The position numbers and the translations under genes are program-made. The notes below the pieces were generated by a model that did not search any database, had not been told where the DNA came from, and worked only from the letters and a program-made list of their open reading frames with translations. This document shows positions 34,683 to 43,020 of a stretch of DNA of 64,000 bases, piece after piece. Numbering within the stretch: position 1 is the stretch's first letter; each line of letters starts with the position of its first letter. The DNA comes from Thermofilum sp. (GTDB lineage: Archaea; Thermoproteota; Thermoprotei; Thermofilales; Thermofilaceae): the NCBI GenBank assembly GCA_038741495.1, contig JAVYKX010000003.1:62001-126000 (forward strand), read 5' to 3'.

Positions 34683-35106
34683 GTGCTGGCGGACAAGTCG
34701 TTCCTCCTGCCCCGCAATAGGAGTTGAGGTGGAGAAAGAAGCTATGGAGGCTATAAAGCTGTTCAGAAAGCTTGACGTGCATTACTTGGAGGTAGGCTTT
34801 CTCGAAGCGATGTGGAAAGTTTTGAAAATTGTGCCTGAAGAGCATCTAGATGTCGTCGCGCTGGGCTTGGATGCTATTAGGAGCACCTATACGAGGCTAG
34901 ATATCCCAAGCGAAGCCTATGTAGAGGCTTACAGGATCTACCGCAGAGGGCACAGGGACTTCATTGACGCCCTCTACTACTCGACGGCGAGCATTCAAAA
35001 GATCCCGCTACTAACTATAGATGTGAGCTTCGTGGAGCTCCTGGAAAAGCACGAGTACGGAGTAGATGGGGTTGTCTACACCCTGAGAATCTTGAAGACC
35101 TCTTAA
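34683..35106 (+). pseudogene. VapC-like PIN toxin gene, frameshifted
   Basis: The first frame, from GTG at 34683, reads VLADKSFLLP (the first PIN strand with its acidic Asp) and stops at 34725. Dropping one C from the CCCC run at 34710-34713 joins it to the long frame that continues GVEVEKEAMEAIKLFRKLD and later HRDFIDALYYSTASI and LLTIDVSFVELL, containing the later acidic PIN residues. The reconstructed protein is ~140 residues. The fragment from 34729 alone would lack the first catalytic Asp. With the preceding antitoxin it formed a VapBC-type pair. Confidence 0.75.
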
Positions 35107-35231
35107 GAAGCGCGCCGCGGTAGCTTCATTTCTAGGAGCTTCTGCTCTGGAAGCTGCAATCACTCACCGAGCTTAACGTAGGATACTATCTACCTGAAAA
35201 TTTTTTACTGCAAGCATGGGGAGTGTGCTCG

Positions 35232-36731
35232 ATGAGCAAAAGCCGGTATGCGAAAGTCTTGCTGGGGCCGGCGGTGTTCCTTATCCTGCTCCTTGCCCCA
35301 CCACTCCCCCTAGTCAGCGAAGCTGCAGCGCTCGCGAAAGCTCCTCACCCTAAAGCTCCCCAGATAGCGCTGGGCGGCCTCTTCTGGGTTGCATCCTGGT
35401 GGGTCCTCGAAGTTGCACCTTTGGGCCTCACCGGCGTGCTCGCCGCGGTGCTCTTCAGCTTCCTTGGCTACGTTTCCTGGGGCGACGCTCTCAGGAGCTT
35501 CACCGACCCGATCATCTGGATCTTCATGGGAGGCTTCGCTCTCGCGAAAGCCTTCCAGGTCTGGGGGCTGGACCGCCGAGCGGCTCTAGCCGTAGCTCGC
35601 CTCTACCGGGGCAGGAACCCGATGCTCGCAGCTTTCTTCGCGTCAAGCCTCCCCGTGTTCCTGCTGACAGTCTCCGGCTCCATCACGGCGTCAACCTCCG
35701 TCGTTTACCCCATCACCCTCTCCTACATCGAGCTGCTGAAGCTCTCACCCAGGCTCGCTGAAGCGATGATGCTCTGCCTCGGCGAGGCAGCGACTGCTGG
35801 AGCGATGTTCCTGCTCGTGAGCACGCCGCCGAACCTGATCGCGAAGCAGGTACTGGAGCAGCAGGTCCCCGGCTTCAAGCTCACCTTCTTCGACTGGCTC
35901 ATCGTGGGTACACCGCAGGCGATCATCGGGCTGCTAGTCACATGGCTCGTAGTTTTCGCCGTGATCCGCCCAGCCGAGCGCGAGATCAAGGCAGCCGAGG
36001 TGGTCGAGAGAGAAGCCCGCACCTTGACCGGGATGAGCAAAGGCGAGAAGCTCGTGCTCCTAATCTTCCTGACGACGCTCCTGCTCTGGCTCACCCCGGG
36101 GCTGCTGATCATCGCGGCCTCCGTCGACCCGGGCTTATCCCCTGCGGCCGAGCTCGCTACCAAGCTCCTGCCTGAGGCGGCTCCAGCGGCTCTAGCGATC
36201 CTGCTCCTCGGCCTCTTGAGAGCGGAGGGCAGGCCCCTCCTGACTTTCGAGGAGATTTCGAGAGGTATAGACTGGAACGTGGTCTTCCTGTTCGGAGGAG
36301 GCCTGGCGATGGGGAAAGCTCTCGAGGGCGGAGGCTTCTCGAGGTGGCTAGCGCTGCTGATCACCAACTCGGGAGTCGAGCTCAACACCTACACGCTCTC
36401 AGCTATAGGAGCTATCCTCGGCTTCGCCATCACCTTCCCAGCTTCGAACACTGCTGCTGCAGTAGTCTCCACACCCCTGGTGGCGGCGATCGCTAAAGGA
36501 GCCGGCATCAACCCCATCGCGCCCGTGCTGGCTACAGCGCTCGCCTGCTCGATCTCGTCCGCGATACCCTCTACGACGCCGCCGATGGCGATCATCTACG
36601 GCTCCGGAAAGGTGAGCATGAAGAACATGTTCAAAGCCGGTATAGTCGCCGACCTGCTGAGGCTAGCGATTCTGATCCTCACGCTACCGTTCTTCGCCGG
36701 ACTCCTCCTCCAGCTGAAAGCCGTCCCGTAG
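35232..36731 (+). CDS. DASS/SLC13 family anion symporter
   Basis: A ~499-residue membrane transporter with about eleven helices. Family hallmarks: TASTSVVYPITLSYIELL after a hairpin, the LVSTPPNLIAKQ motif in the first half, and the pseudo-symmetric ITFPASNTAAAVVSTPLV (Ser-Asn-Thr) with SSAIPSTTPPMAIIYGSG in the second. These transporters import dicarboxylates, sulfate or phosphate-like anions with sodium or protons. ATG at 35232 follows GGGGAG with acceptable spacing; a GTG at 35223 is possible. It stands alone; the substrate is undetermined. Confidence 0.9.
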   Translation: MSKSRYAKVLLGPAVFLILLLAPPLPLVSEAAALAKAPHPKAPQIALGGLFWVASWWVLEVAPLGLTGVLAAVLFSFLGYVSWGDALRSFTDPIIWIFMGGFALAKAFQVWGLDRRAALAVARLYRGRNPMLAAFFASSLPVFLLTVSGSITASTSVVYPITLSYIELLKLSPRLAEAMMLCLGEAATAGAMFLLVSTPPNLIAKQVLEQQVPGFKLTFFDWLIVGTPQAIIGLLVTWLVVFAVIRPAEREIKAAEVVEREARTLTGMSKGEKLVLLIFLTTLLLWLTPGLLIIAASVDPGLSPAAELATKLLPEAAPAALAILLLGLLRAEGRPLLTFEEISRGIDWNVVFLFGGGLAMGKALEGGGFSRWLALLITNSGVELNTYTLSAIGAILGFAITFPASNTAAAVVSTPLVAAIAKGAGINPIAPVLATALACSISSAIPSTTPPMAIIYGSGKVSMKNMFKAGIVADLLRLAILILTLPFFAGLLLQLKAVP

Positions 36732-36744
36732 CCGCCGCACGCTT

Positions 36745-36772
36745 TTTACCTTCCTCAGTAACTTAAGGTAAA
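36745..36772. repeat. Perfect inverted repeat, hairpin-forming
   Basis: TTTACCTT (36745-36752) is repeated inverted as AAGGTAAA (36765-36772) with a 12-base loop, 14 bases after the DASS stop and in the convergent space before the minus-strand gene at 36826. It may mark the transcription end of both genes. Confidence 0.6.
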
Positions 36773-36825
36773 GAAGGTTCTCTCCTAGCTGCGCCGCCAG
36801 CTCCTACCGGCTGGACAAGATACTC

Positions 36826-37143
36826 TTACTGCTGCCGCGAGCCCGGCTTACCTGCTGCTAGAAGCGCTAAAGGAAGGATTATCAGCAGCACAGAGAAGTT
36901 CAGGAGCAGGTTGCCTGTGACGGCTTCGAGGAGCAGAGCTAGGCCGATGCCTGTCAGCAGCCCGCCCCAGACCCCGTAGTACTTCTCCCGCGCAGCTAGG
37001 CCGAAAGCCAGGGTCCACCCTCCCAGCGCGACCAGCGGGATGCTAACCAGCCTGAGAAGGTCGGAGTACCCGAGGCTAACCAGCAGGAGGACTACTCCCA
37101 GCGAGGATGCTGCGAGCGCTACCGCCACGGCGCCGTACTTCAC
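36826..37143 (-). CDS. Small membrane protein of the SPFH operon
   Basis: A 105-residue protein with four predicted membrane helices (residues ~5-25, 33-50, 58-75, 80-97) and a short basic tail (GKPGSRQQ). No family recognised. It begins eight bases after the SPFH/zinc-ribbon gene and is the last of three co-directional genes, so its role is probably tied to that membrane-associated protein. Confidence 0.7.
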   Translation of the reverse strand: MKYGAVAVALAASSLGVVLLLVSLGYSDLLRLVSIPLVALGGWTLAFGLAAREKYYGVWGGLLTGIGLALLLEAVTGNLLLNFSVLLIILPLALLAAGKPGSRQQ

Positions 37144-37151
37144 GCTTCCAC

Positions 37152-38150
37152 CTACTGCAGCCTAGTCCCGCAGTACGGGCAGAAGGCAGCGTCTCCGGGA
37201 ACGTCCCTCCCGCAGCTCGGGCACTTCCTGGAGGGCGGCGGGAAGCGGTAGCCGCAGTACGGGCAGAACAAAGCGTCGATGGGTGCTTGCCTACCGCACT
37301 GCGGGCAAGCTTTCGTCGGTGGAGCTGCGGGCGCGGCGGCAGCTGGCGCGGCTGCCGGCGCAGCGGCTGCAGGGGGCTGGGCTGGGGGTGGTGCGAGCAG
37401 CGGAGGTATCATTACCACGCCGGCGCCGACGGCGGCTCCGGGCGACTTGCCTAGCTCTCTCGCTACTTCCTTCGCGGTGTCCATCTGCAGGACGTAAGCT
37501 GCCGCCCCCGTCTGCCTCAGCCAGAAGAGCCTGTCCCTGTACTCCGGCGTCGTGTCGATACCCTCGAACTTCAAGTCGATGAGCTCCAGCCCGATCCTCC
37601 TTAACTCCTCGAGGACGAACGCCTTCGCCTTAAAGGAGACTTCGTCCACTCTAGTGAAGACTGTGGCGAGGTCGTAGCCCGCGAGGAACTTGATAAGCCT
37701 CTCGTTGATGAACCCTCTAACGAACTCGCTCACCTCCTGGCTCGTGTAGAGACTCTGCCCTCCCACAACCTCCACGACGAAGACCTTCGGGTCCGCTACC
37801 TTGAACCAGTAGCTGCCTCTGAACATCAGCGGTGCGAGCTCCGAGGTCTGCGTCCTGCCGCCGAACATTCCCCGGAACTGCTTCGTCGAGACGAAGATCA
37901 CGGTAGCCTTGAACGGTGTCGTAGGGTAGCCCGCGATCCTCGAAAGAACAGCTGTGAGCAGCGGCAGGTTCGCGGTGGTTAAAGTGTGCCTGCCGGGGCC
38001 GAGCACGTCGTAAGCTTTCCCGTCCCGGAAGAACACCGCTACCTCGTACTCGCGCACGATCAGCTGCGCGCCCCACTCAATGTTCTCGTTAGGGTAGCGC
38101 CACACGATATCCTCGGGGCCCGGGCTCACCCACTCAATAACCTGCGGCAT
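37152..38150 (-). CDS. SPFH-domain protein with C-terminal double zinc ribbon (YdjI-like)
   Basis: A 332-residue protein. Residues ~15-240 form an SPFH/band-7-like domain of the YdjI group (VIEWVSPGPEDIVWRYP at the start; LIVREYEVAVFFRDGKAYDV; ELIDLKFEGIDTTPEY). Then comes an Ala/Pro-rich flexible linker (~255-285) and two zinc ribbons CPQCG...CPYCG and CPSCG...CPYCG. SPFH proteins oligomerise at membranes. This variant lacks an N-terminal membrane helix and may be recruited by its small membrane partner. The start ATG shares a base with the stop of the preceding gene (TGATG). Confidence 0.85.
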   Translation of the reverse strand: MPQVIEWVSPGPEDIVWRYPNENIEWGAQLIVREYEVAVFFRDGKAYDVLGPGRHTLTTANLPLLTAVLSRIAGYPTTPFKATVIFVSTKQFRGMFGGRTQTSELAPLMFRGSYWFKVADPKVFVVEVVGGQSLYTSQEVSEFVRGFINERLIKFLAGYDLATVFTRVDEVSFKAKAFVLEELRRIGLELIDLKFEGIDTTPEYRDRLFWLRQTGAAAYVLQMDTAKEVARELGKSPGAAVGAGVVMIPPLLAPPPAQPPAAAAPAAAPAAAAPAAPPTKACPQCGRQAPIDALFCPYCGYRFPPPSRKCPSCGRDVPGDAAFCPYCGTRLQ

Positions 38151-38674
38151 CAGCTCTCACCCACCACCCCCTTAATAACCTCCTCGCGCTTGATGAGGGT
38201 CTCCTCCAGCTCCAGGAGCTTGCTCCTGAGGCTGGTGAGAGCAGCCGGCAGCTTCGAGGGCTCCGCAGCCGCCACAGACCTCGCCATGGACGCGATCTCC
38301 TCGACGCTCTGCACGAGCCCCCAGTCGTACTCGAGCATCCTGTCGAGCTCCGCTTCCCTGATTTTCACGGCGTCGAAAAACCCGCTGTAGCCGTAGCTCG
38401 CTGTGCGAAGCTTCGCGAGAACTCGGTCGAAGACGGCCTGGACCTGGCTGTAGAGGTTCATGAGGCCCGTGTCTCCCGCAGCTGCTACAGCTATCATCGA
38501 GCCCTTAAAGTCCCTGTACGCGGGCTCCAGCTTCCTCATCAGGTGCTCTCTGATCAGCCGGTCAGCCTCCCTCCTCAGCTCCTTCTCCTTGTAACCCCTG
38601 TAGCCTGGAATATACGAGGCAATCTTCTCGCTTAGAGACTGCTTCCCTTTAATCTTCTCGAGAACCCGGCTCAT
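38150..38674 (-). CDS. Helical partner protein of the SPFH operon
   Basis: A 174-residue, mostly helical, soluble protein. The segment YIPGYRGYKEKELRREADRL near the N-terminus and long amphipathic helices (LEETLIKREEVIKG at the end) suggest a coiled-coil partner. I do not know the family's function. ATG at 38674 is about 25 bases after a TATA-like CTTTTTAGC (minus strand, 38694-38702), so it replaces an upstream GTG at 38683. It is the first gene of the three-gene operon and is translationally coupled to the SPFH gene. Confidence 0.7.
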   Translation of the reverse strand: MSRVLEKIKGKQSLSEKIASYIPGYRGYKEKELRREADRLIREHLMRKLEPAYRDFKGSMIAVAAAGDTGLMNLYSQVQAVFDRVLAKLRTASYGYSGFFDAVKIREAELDRMLEYDWGLVQSVEEIASMARSVAAAEPSKLPAALTSLRSKLLELEETLIKREEVIKGVVGES

Positions 38675-38828
38675 TAACACCACGCCGTTGAAGGTGCTAA
38701 AAAGCGTTGTGCTCGGGCCGATTCTCGCTCACATCACCCCGTTCGCGGAGGGGCTTAGTTCCGCTAACGCGCAGCCGCGCGCACGAGTAAACTTAAAAAT
38801 CCTCACTCCCCTGAAGCGAGGAACGCCT

Positions 38829-39104
38829 ATGACCGCTGCCGGGCGCAAGGCGTACATCCTCAGCTACCAGAGGGGCTGCAAAACCCAGAACGAGCGCTAC
38901 GCGATAGTGGAGGTTGAGGGTGTTTCCAGCAGGAGCGAGGCTTGCGCTTTAATCGGGAGGAAAGTGGTCTGGAAGAACCCGATCAGCGGGGAGCTTTTCA
39001 CAGGCAGGATCGTCGACGTCCACGGCTGCTCAGGCAGGCTGAGAGCACGCTTCGCGAAACCTCTACCAGGTCAAGCCATCGGCAGCGAAGCCAAAGTCTT
39101 CTGA
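38829..39104 (+). CDS. rpl35ae: Large-subunit ribosomal protein L35Ae
   Basis: A 91-residue protein: AYILSYQRGCKTQNERYAIV at the start, then ACALIGRKVVWKNPISGE, FTGRIVDVHGCSGRLRARF and a C-terminal LPGQAIGSEAKVF, which together define the archaeal/eukaryotic L35Ae (eL33) family. It is a component of the 50S subunit and is found in Thermoproteota and Korarchaeota rather than all archaea. ATG at 38829 lies about 30 bases after TATA CTTAAAAATC; the open frame upstream to 38688 is not part of the gene. Confidence 0.93.
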   Translation: MTAAGRKAYILSYQRGCKTQNERYAIVEVEGVSSRSEACALIGRKVVWKNPISGELFTGRIVDVHGCSGRLRARFAKPLPGQAIGSEAKVF

Positions 39105-39196
39105 ACCCCTGGAGGCGAGGCTCCAGCGTTTTCAGCGCGAGGCAGGTGCTCTACGCGTTCAGCAGCCTTATTAGCTAGTGTCCGCTATGCTTGCTG

Positions 39197-39592
39197 ATGA
39201 GCGTTCAGAGATCGGAGCTCATCGGGAAGCGTGTGTACGACCAGCAGGCGAAGCTCATCGGCGAGGTTGTGGATGTCGTTCTGAAGATAGGTGAGAAGGA
39301 GATAAGCCTCTCTGTGCGGACGCCGGGCGGCACTTCGCTCGAAGTACCGTGGGACAAGGTCGCAGCCGTGAAAGATATCATCCTCCTGAAGGAGGCTGTT
39401 GAGCTCCCGCCCGAAGCCATCCAGCCAGCTGCAGCTATCCCGGAGCCAGCCGTATCCGCGCCGAGACCTAAGATAGAGATCCCGTTCCTCAAGAGGAGGG
39501 AGGAGAGGATCTGCCTCTACTGCGGCAAGCCCGCCACCTGGATCCCCCAGTACCAGCGCTGGTACTGCTACAACTGTCAAAGGTACCTCTAG
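39197..39592 (+). CDS. PRC-barrel protein with C-terminal zinc ribbon
   Basis: A 131-residue protein. The N-terminal ~70 residues form a PRC barrel (SELIGKRVYDQQAKLIGEVV, then SLEVPWDKVAAVKDIILL). A Pro/Ala linker leads to a zinc ribbon ICLYCGKPATWIPQYQRWYC with CxxC...CxxC. PRC-barrel proteins in archaea act in RNA processing and cell division (CdpB-like), but this zinc-ribbon variant has no assigned job. ATG at 39197 is chosen because TATA CCTTATTAG (~39163-39171) lies about 29 bases upstream. Confidence 0.82.
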   Translation: MSVQRSELIGKRVYDQQAKLIGEVVDVVLKIGEKEISLSVRTPGGTSLEVPWDKVAAVKDIILLKEAVELPPEAIQPAAAIPEPAVSAPRPKIEIPFLKRREERICLYCGKPATWIPQYQRWYCYNCQRYL

Positions 39593-39697
39593 GAGCACCG
39601 GCTCGCAGCCCCCGACCACTTCAGCTAAGCTCGTTTCTTTTCTCCCACGGCTGCTCGGAGGCGGGCTTCCCCCCTCTTCCACTCGGAGAAAGCCTAA

Positions 39698-41722
39698 ATG
39701 GCGCCCCCTCGAGTGAGGCTCGTGGCAGCTTCGCAGCTAGTGCGGACCGTGTGCCCGAGAGACTGCTACGACACATGCCATGTGGAAGCCTTGGTCTTGA
39801 ACGGCAGGCTTGCCGCAACCCAGCCCTCCCCTACGAACCCCCTCACGCAGGGTTTCCTGTGCGCTAGGGGGCGGGCAGACCCCGCGCGAGTGTACTCGCG
39901 GGAGAGGGTCCTCCACCCTCACGTGCGCGAGGGCCCGAAGCCGGGGAGATTTTTCCGCAGGGTTAGCTGGCAGAAGGCTCTGGACCTCGTCGAGGAGAAG
40001 CTCAGGGAGGTTTTAGAGGAGCATGGCCCTCAGGCTGTCCTCCACGTCGAGTACGCCGGGAACATGGGGCTGCTCACCTGGTACTACCCCCAGCGCTTCT
40101 GGAACGCGGTCGGCGCGGCGAAGACTGACTACAGCATCTGCAGCAAGAGCGGCCACGAGGCAATATCCCTCCACTACGGCCTCTCCTACGGGAGGCTCCC
40201 CTGGGAGGTTCCCGAAGCGAGGCTCCTAGTCTTCTGGGGGTTCAACGCGCCGGTGAGCTCACCGCACTTGTGGCTTCTCGCCAAGAAGGCGCGCGCGTCG
40301 GGCGCGGTGGTCGCTGCTGTGGATGTAAGGAGGAGCGAGGTAGCTGCCCAGAGCGACTTGTGGCTGCGGCCAGCCCCCGGGACGGATGTCGCGCTAGCGT
40401 ACGGGGTGGCGAGGGCGATGATCGTTAACGGCTGGGTTGACGGGGAGTTCATCCGGCAGTGGACCGTGGGGTACGAGCAGTTCAGGGAGGAGGCTCTCCG
40501 CTGGACCCCCGAGAGGGTTGAAAGCTTGACTGGAGTTCCCTGGCGCCTCGTCGAGGAGCTCGCGCGGCTGTACTGCGAGAGGAGGCCCAGCATCACCTTC
40601 ATCGGATTCGGCGTCCAGAAGAGCGCGCACGGCGCGGAAGCTGCGCGCGCGGTCTCCCTGCTCCCGGCGCTCGCGGGGGTTCACAGGGGCTTCTACTACT
40701 CGAACAGCAGGGGGTGGCTTTTCGACGTGAGCGAGATAACCGGGGAGAAGCTGGCGAAGCCGTCGCGGGTAGTGAGCCAGGTGTCTCTCGCGGAGCTCGT
40801 GGAGAAAGGCGAGTTCAAGTTCATCTTCGTCTACAACTCGGATATTGTGCTCACTCTGCCGGGCAGCGGGAAGCTCCGTGAAGGCCTCTCGAGGCCCGAC
40901 GTCTTCGTCGTGGTGCACGATACTCACTGGTGCGCTACCAGCGACTACGCGGACGTCGTCCTGCCGGCTCCGACCTACCTGGAGAAGGACGATGTCGTGA
41001 TCCCCTACAGCCACGACCTCGTGATGCTCTCGAGGAGGGCTGTGGAGCCTCTGGGGGAGAGTAGGAGCGAGGTGTGGCTCGCCTGCGAGCTTGCGCGGAG
41101 GCTGAAGCTACCGGAGTGGGTCTGCGAAGACCCCTTCGACCTGCTGAGGCGCGCGCTCAGTGGGGCGCTCGAAGGGTCTTTCGACGCCTTGCTCCGCGGC
41201 GAGGTGCTCAGGCTCAGGAGGAGGCATTTGGAGGAGTACCAAACCCCTTCGGGCAAGATCGAGCTCTACTCCTCTAAAGCGCTCCAGCTGGGCTTGAACC
41301 CTCTCCCGGAGCAGCCTGAGCCGCCTGGTAGGGAGGGCTTCTTCGTGCTCATCAACACCGCGACCCCCCTCTACACGCACACACAGTTCCGCGACGTGTA
41401 CGGCCCGATACCGGCAATCGTCCACGTTAACCCGGAGGATGCTAGGAGCCTGGGAGTAGCTGACGGGGAGGCTGTGGAGCTCTGCAGCGAGGAAGGGTGC
41501 GTCGCCGTGAAAACCGTTCTAACAGACAGCGTGCCGAGAGGCGTGCTCTGGGCTCCGAGGCAGCACGTAGGGCTCAACGGCGCCCCGCTGAACACGCTGG
41601 TGAGCACAGCTACCCAGAGGATAGGTGGCGGACCTGTGTTTAACTCGACGCTCGTGCGCTTAAGGAGATCGCCCCAGCCCGCTAGCGCGCTCAGCAGCAA
41701 ACCCGGGCTGCTGGCAACCTAG
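39698..41722 (+). CDS. Molybdopterin/tungstopterin oxidoreductase, single subunit
   Basis: A 674-residue DMSO-reductase-family enzyme. It starts with a [4Fe-4S] site of the Cys-x3-Cys-x3-Cys type (CPRDCYDTC, residues ~19-27) and the distal Cys in GFLCARG (~52). The bis-pterin-binding domains follow (FWGFNAPVSSPHL; VDVRRSEVAAQSDLWLRPAPGTD; PAPTYLEKDD) and the C-terminal beta-barrel domain (AIVHVNPEDARSLGVADGE). No TAT signal, so it is cytosolic. No partner subunit or chaperone gene is adjacent. The substrate is unknown; it could oxidise or reduce a sulfur or organic compound. Confidence 0.85.
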   Translation: MAPPRVRLVAASQLVRTVCPRDCYDTCHVEALVLNGRLAATQPSPTNPLTQGFLCARGRADPARVYSRERVLHPHVREGPKPGRFFRRVSWQKALDLVEEKLREVLEEHGPQAVLHVEYAGNMGLLTWYYPQRFWNAVGAAKTDYSICSKSGHEAISLHYGLSYGRLPWEVPEARLLVFWGFNAPVSSPHLWLLAKKARASGAVVAAVDVRRSEVAAQSDLWLRPAPGTDVALAYGVARAMIVNGWVDGEFIRQWTVGYEQFREEALRWTPERVESLTGVPWRLVEELARLYCERRPSITFIGFGVQKSAHGAEAARAVSLLPALAGVHRGFYYSNSRGWLFDVSEITGEKLAKPSRVVSQVSLAELVEKGEFKFIFVYNSDIVLTLPGSGKLREGLSRPDVFVVVHDTHWCATSDYADVVLPAPTYLEKDDVVIPYSHDLVMLSRRAVEPLGESRSEVWLACELARRLKLPEWVCEDPFDLLRRALSGALEGSFDALLRGEVLRLRRRHLEEYQTPSGKIELYSSKALQLGLNPLPEQPEPPGREGFFVLINTATPLYTHTQFRDVYGPIPAIVHVNPEDARSLGVADGEAVELCSEEGCVAVKTVLTDSVPRGVLWAPRQHVGLNGAPLNTLVSTATQRIGGGPVFNSTLVRLRRSPQPASALSSKPGLLAT

Positions 41723-41799
41723 CCGGCTGGCGAGAACCTTCTGGTCCCCGCTCTCCGAACTAAACTCTTTATATCTCTCTTAAGCGCGCTCCCAGCTGT

Positions 41800-42402
41800 A
41801 TGGGGGAAGCTAGCCCAGCCAAAGGCGTGAGGAGGGAGCTTCTGGGCCTCGTCACCTGGATCGCCCTGTACATAGTAGTCTCTGCCCTTATCCTGACGGC
41901 GCTGCCGTCCTACTTCCCGCAGCTAGCCGAACCGATCAAGGACTACTCCTCCTACATCACCATAGGGCTATCGCTGTTCTTCGGCTACATGATCGTGAGC
42001 AGTGTTGCCGGAATCCTCTACTGGTCCCTGCGCCTCCGCTACCCCCACTCCACTGCAGCAGCTGTGCGCAGCATGGTAAAGATCCTCGGTATCGGAGCCC
42101 TAGCGGCTGCTATAGCCGGCGGGGCAGCCGGCGGGGCGGCGGGAGTCGCGCTGGGCGGCTTCATAGGCATGGTGGTAGGCTTCGCTTCGCAGCAGGTGCT
42201 CGGCCAGGCGATAGCGGGCCTCTTCGTCCTCATAGCGAGGCCGATCAGAATAGGCGATAAAGTCACTGTCGCCGGGGAGACAGGAACGGTTCAAGACATC
42301 AGCACCCTCTTCACGACGATCGAGAAGGAGGACGGCACGATCGCGCTGATACCCAACAACATGCTGGTGGGCTCTAAGATCTACATTATCAGAAGGGCTT
42401 AA
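41800..42402 (+). CDS. Short MscS-type mechanosensitive channel
   Basis: A 200-residue channel. After two N-terminal helices comes the Gly/Ala-rich pore helix (AAAIAGGAAGGAAGVALGGF) and the beta domain entry VGFASQQVLGQAIAGLFVLIARP, then RIGDKVTVAGETGTVQDI and ALIPNNML, all MscS signatures. The usual C-terminal cytosolic alpha/beta domain is missing, so the protein is shorter than E. coli MscS (286). TATA CTTTATATC near 41765-41773 is about 30 bases before the ATG. It would release solutes on osmotic downshift. Confidence 0.88.
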   Translation: MGEASPAKGVRRELLGLVTWIALYIVVSALILTALPSYFPQLAEPIKDYSSYITIGLSLFFGYMIVSSVAGILYWSLRLRYPHSTAAAVRSMVKILGIGALAAAIAGGAAGGAAGVALGGFIGMVVGFASQQVLGQAIAGLFVLIARPIRIGDKVTVAGETGTVQDISTLFTTIEKEDGTIALIPNNMLVGSKIYIIRRA

Positions 42403-42745
42403 GCCCCCTGCAGCCGTCAGCCCGGCTGAAGCTGCGCTGCCGGTAAGCGGCTCCCCGCTTCGCTGGAGAAAAGGAGGCGGCGAACCTGCAGCTGATCTCG
42501 AGCGCTGGTACCAGCACTGCTTTTTCCCCGCTTCCTCCAGCCAGCGGCCTTCACCGCTCCCGAGCGTTTCCCTGACCGTTCTTCCCAGCTTTCAGCCCAC
42601 GGGTGCTCTATGACAGCAGGTTTGGGAAACCTCTACGCGGCTTCTCGAGGGGCCTACTCTCGGAGATAGGTCTCCCGGAGAGCAGGTTCGGCGTTTCCCT
42701 CCAATGCTTTAGGTAAGTGCAGTTTGCGGTTTGCCCATCGGAAAG
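42403..42745. other. Intergenic region without recognisable gene
   Basis: About 340 bases between the MscS gene and the ferredoxin promoter. Both strands carry only weak open frames. A T-run followed by C (TTTTTCCCC near 42520) may end the MscS transcript. There are imperfect GC-rich hairpins around 42650-42690, but no tRNA pattern. A TATA-like GCTTTAGG at ~42706 has no good start downstream at the right distance other than the rejected TTG at 42724. Confidence 0.45.
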
Positions 42746-42774
42746 TATTTGTTAGGGTACCTGCACTAAACCCT

Positions 42775-43020
42775 GTGCGGAAAGTGAAAGTTACTGTTGA
42801 CCGCGCAAAGTGCATATCCTGCGGAGCAGCTCCGTCGGTCTGCCCGGATGTGTTCGTCCTGGGAGATGATAACTCGAAGAACAGGGTTGTCGAGAAGTAC
42901 ACTGTCGAGTTTTCAAGCGAAGTATCCGTTGGAGTGATCCCCGAGGAGCTTTTAGAGTGCGCGAAGTTGGGCGCCAGCGCCTGCCCCGTTGAAGCGATCA
43001 AAGTCGAGGTGGTTGAGTAG
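42775..43020 (+). CDS. Ferredoxin with an altered cluster-binding motif
   Basis: An 81-residue protein of the Pyrococcus-type ferredoxin family: AKCISCGAAPSVCPDVFVLG and ELLECAKLGASACPVEAI. Aligning the motif, Cys13, Cys16 and Cys70 remain as ligands and Cys23/Cys62 match the conserved disulfide pair, but the third proximal Cys is Ala19. A normal [4Fe-4S] cluster would lack one ligand; a [3Fe-4S] or alternative ligation is possible. GTG at 42775 is ~26 bases after a TATA-like GTATTTGTT. It begins an operon with a Cys-rich protein and 2-oxoacid oxidoreductase. Confidence 0.85.
   Translation: MRKVKVTVDRAKCISCGAAPSVCPDVFVLGDDNSKNRVVEKYTVEFSSEVSVGVIPEELLECAKLGASACPVEAIKVEVVE

Noticed and set aside
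42403-42774. CRISPR leader or RNA gene
   Set aside because: No direct repeats; only weak GC hairpins.
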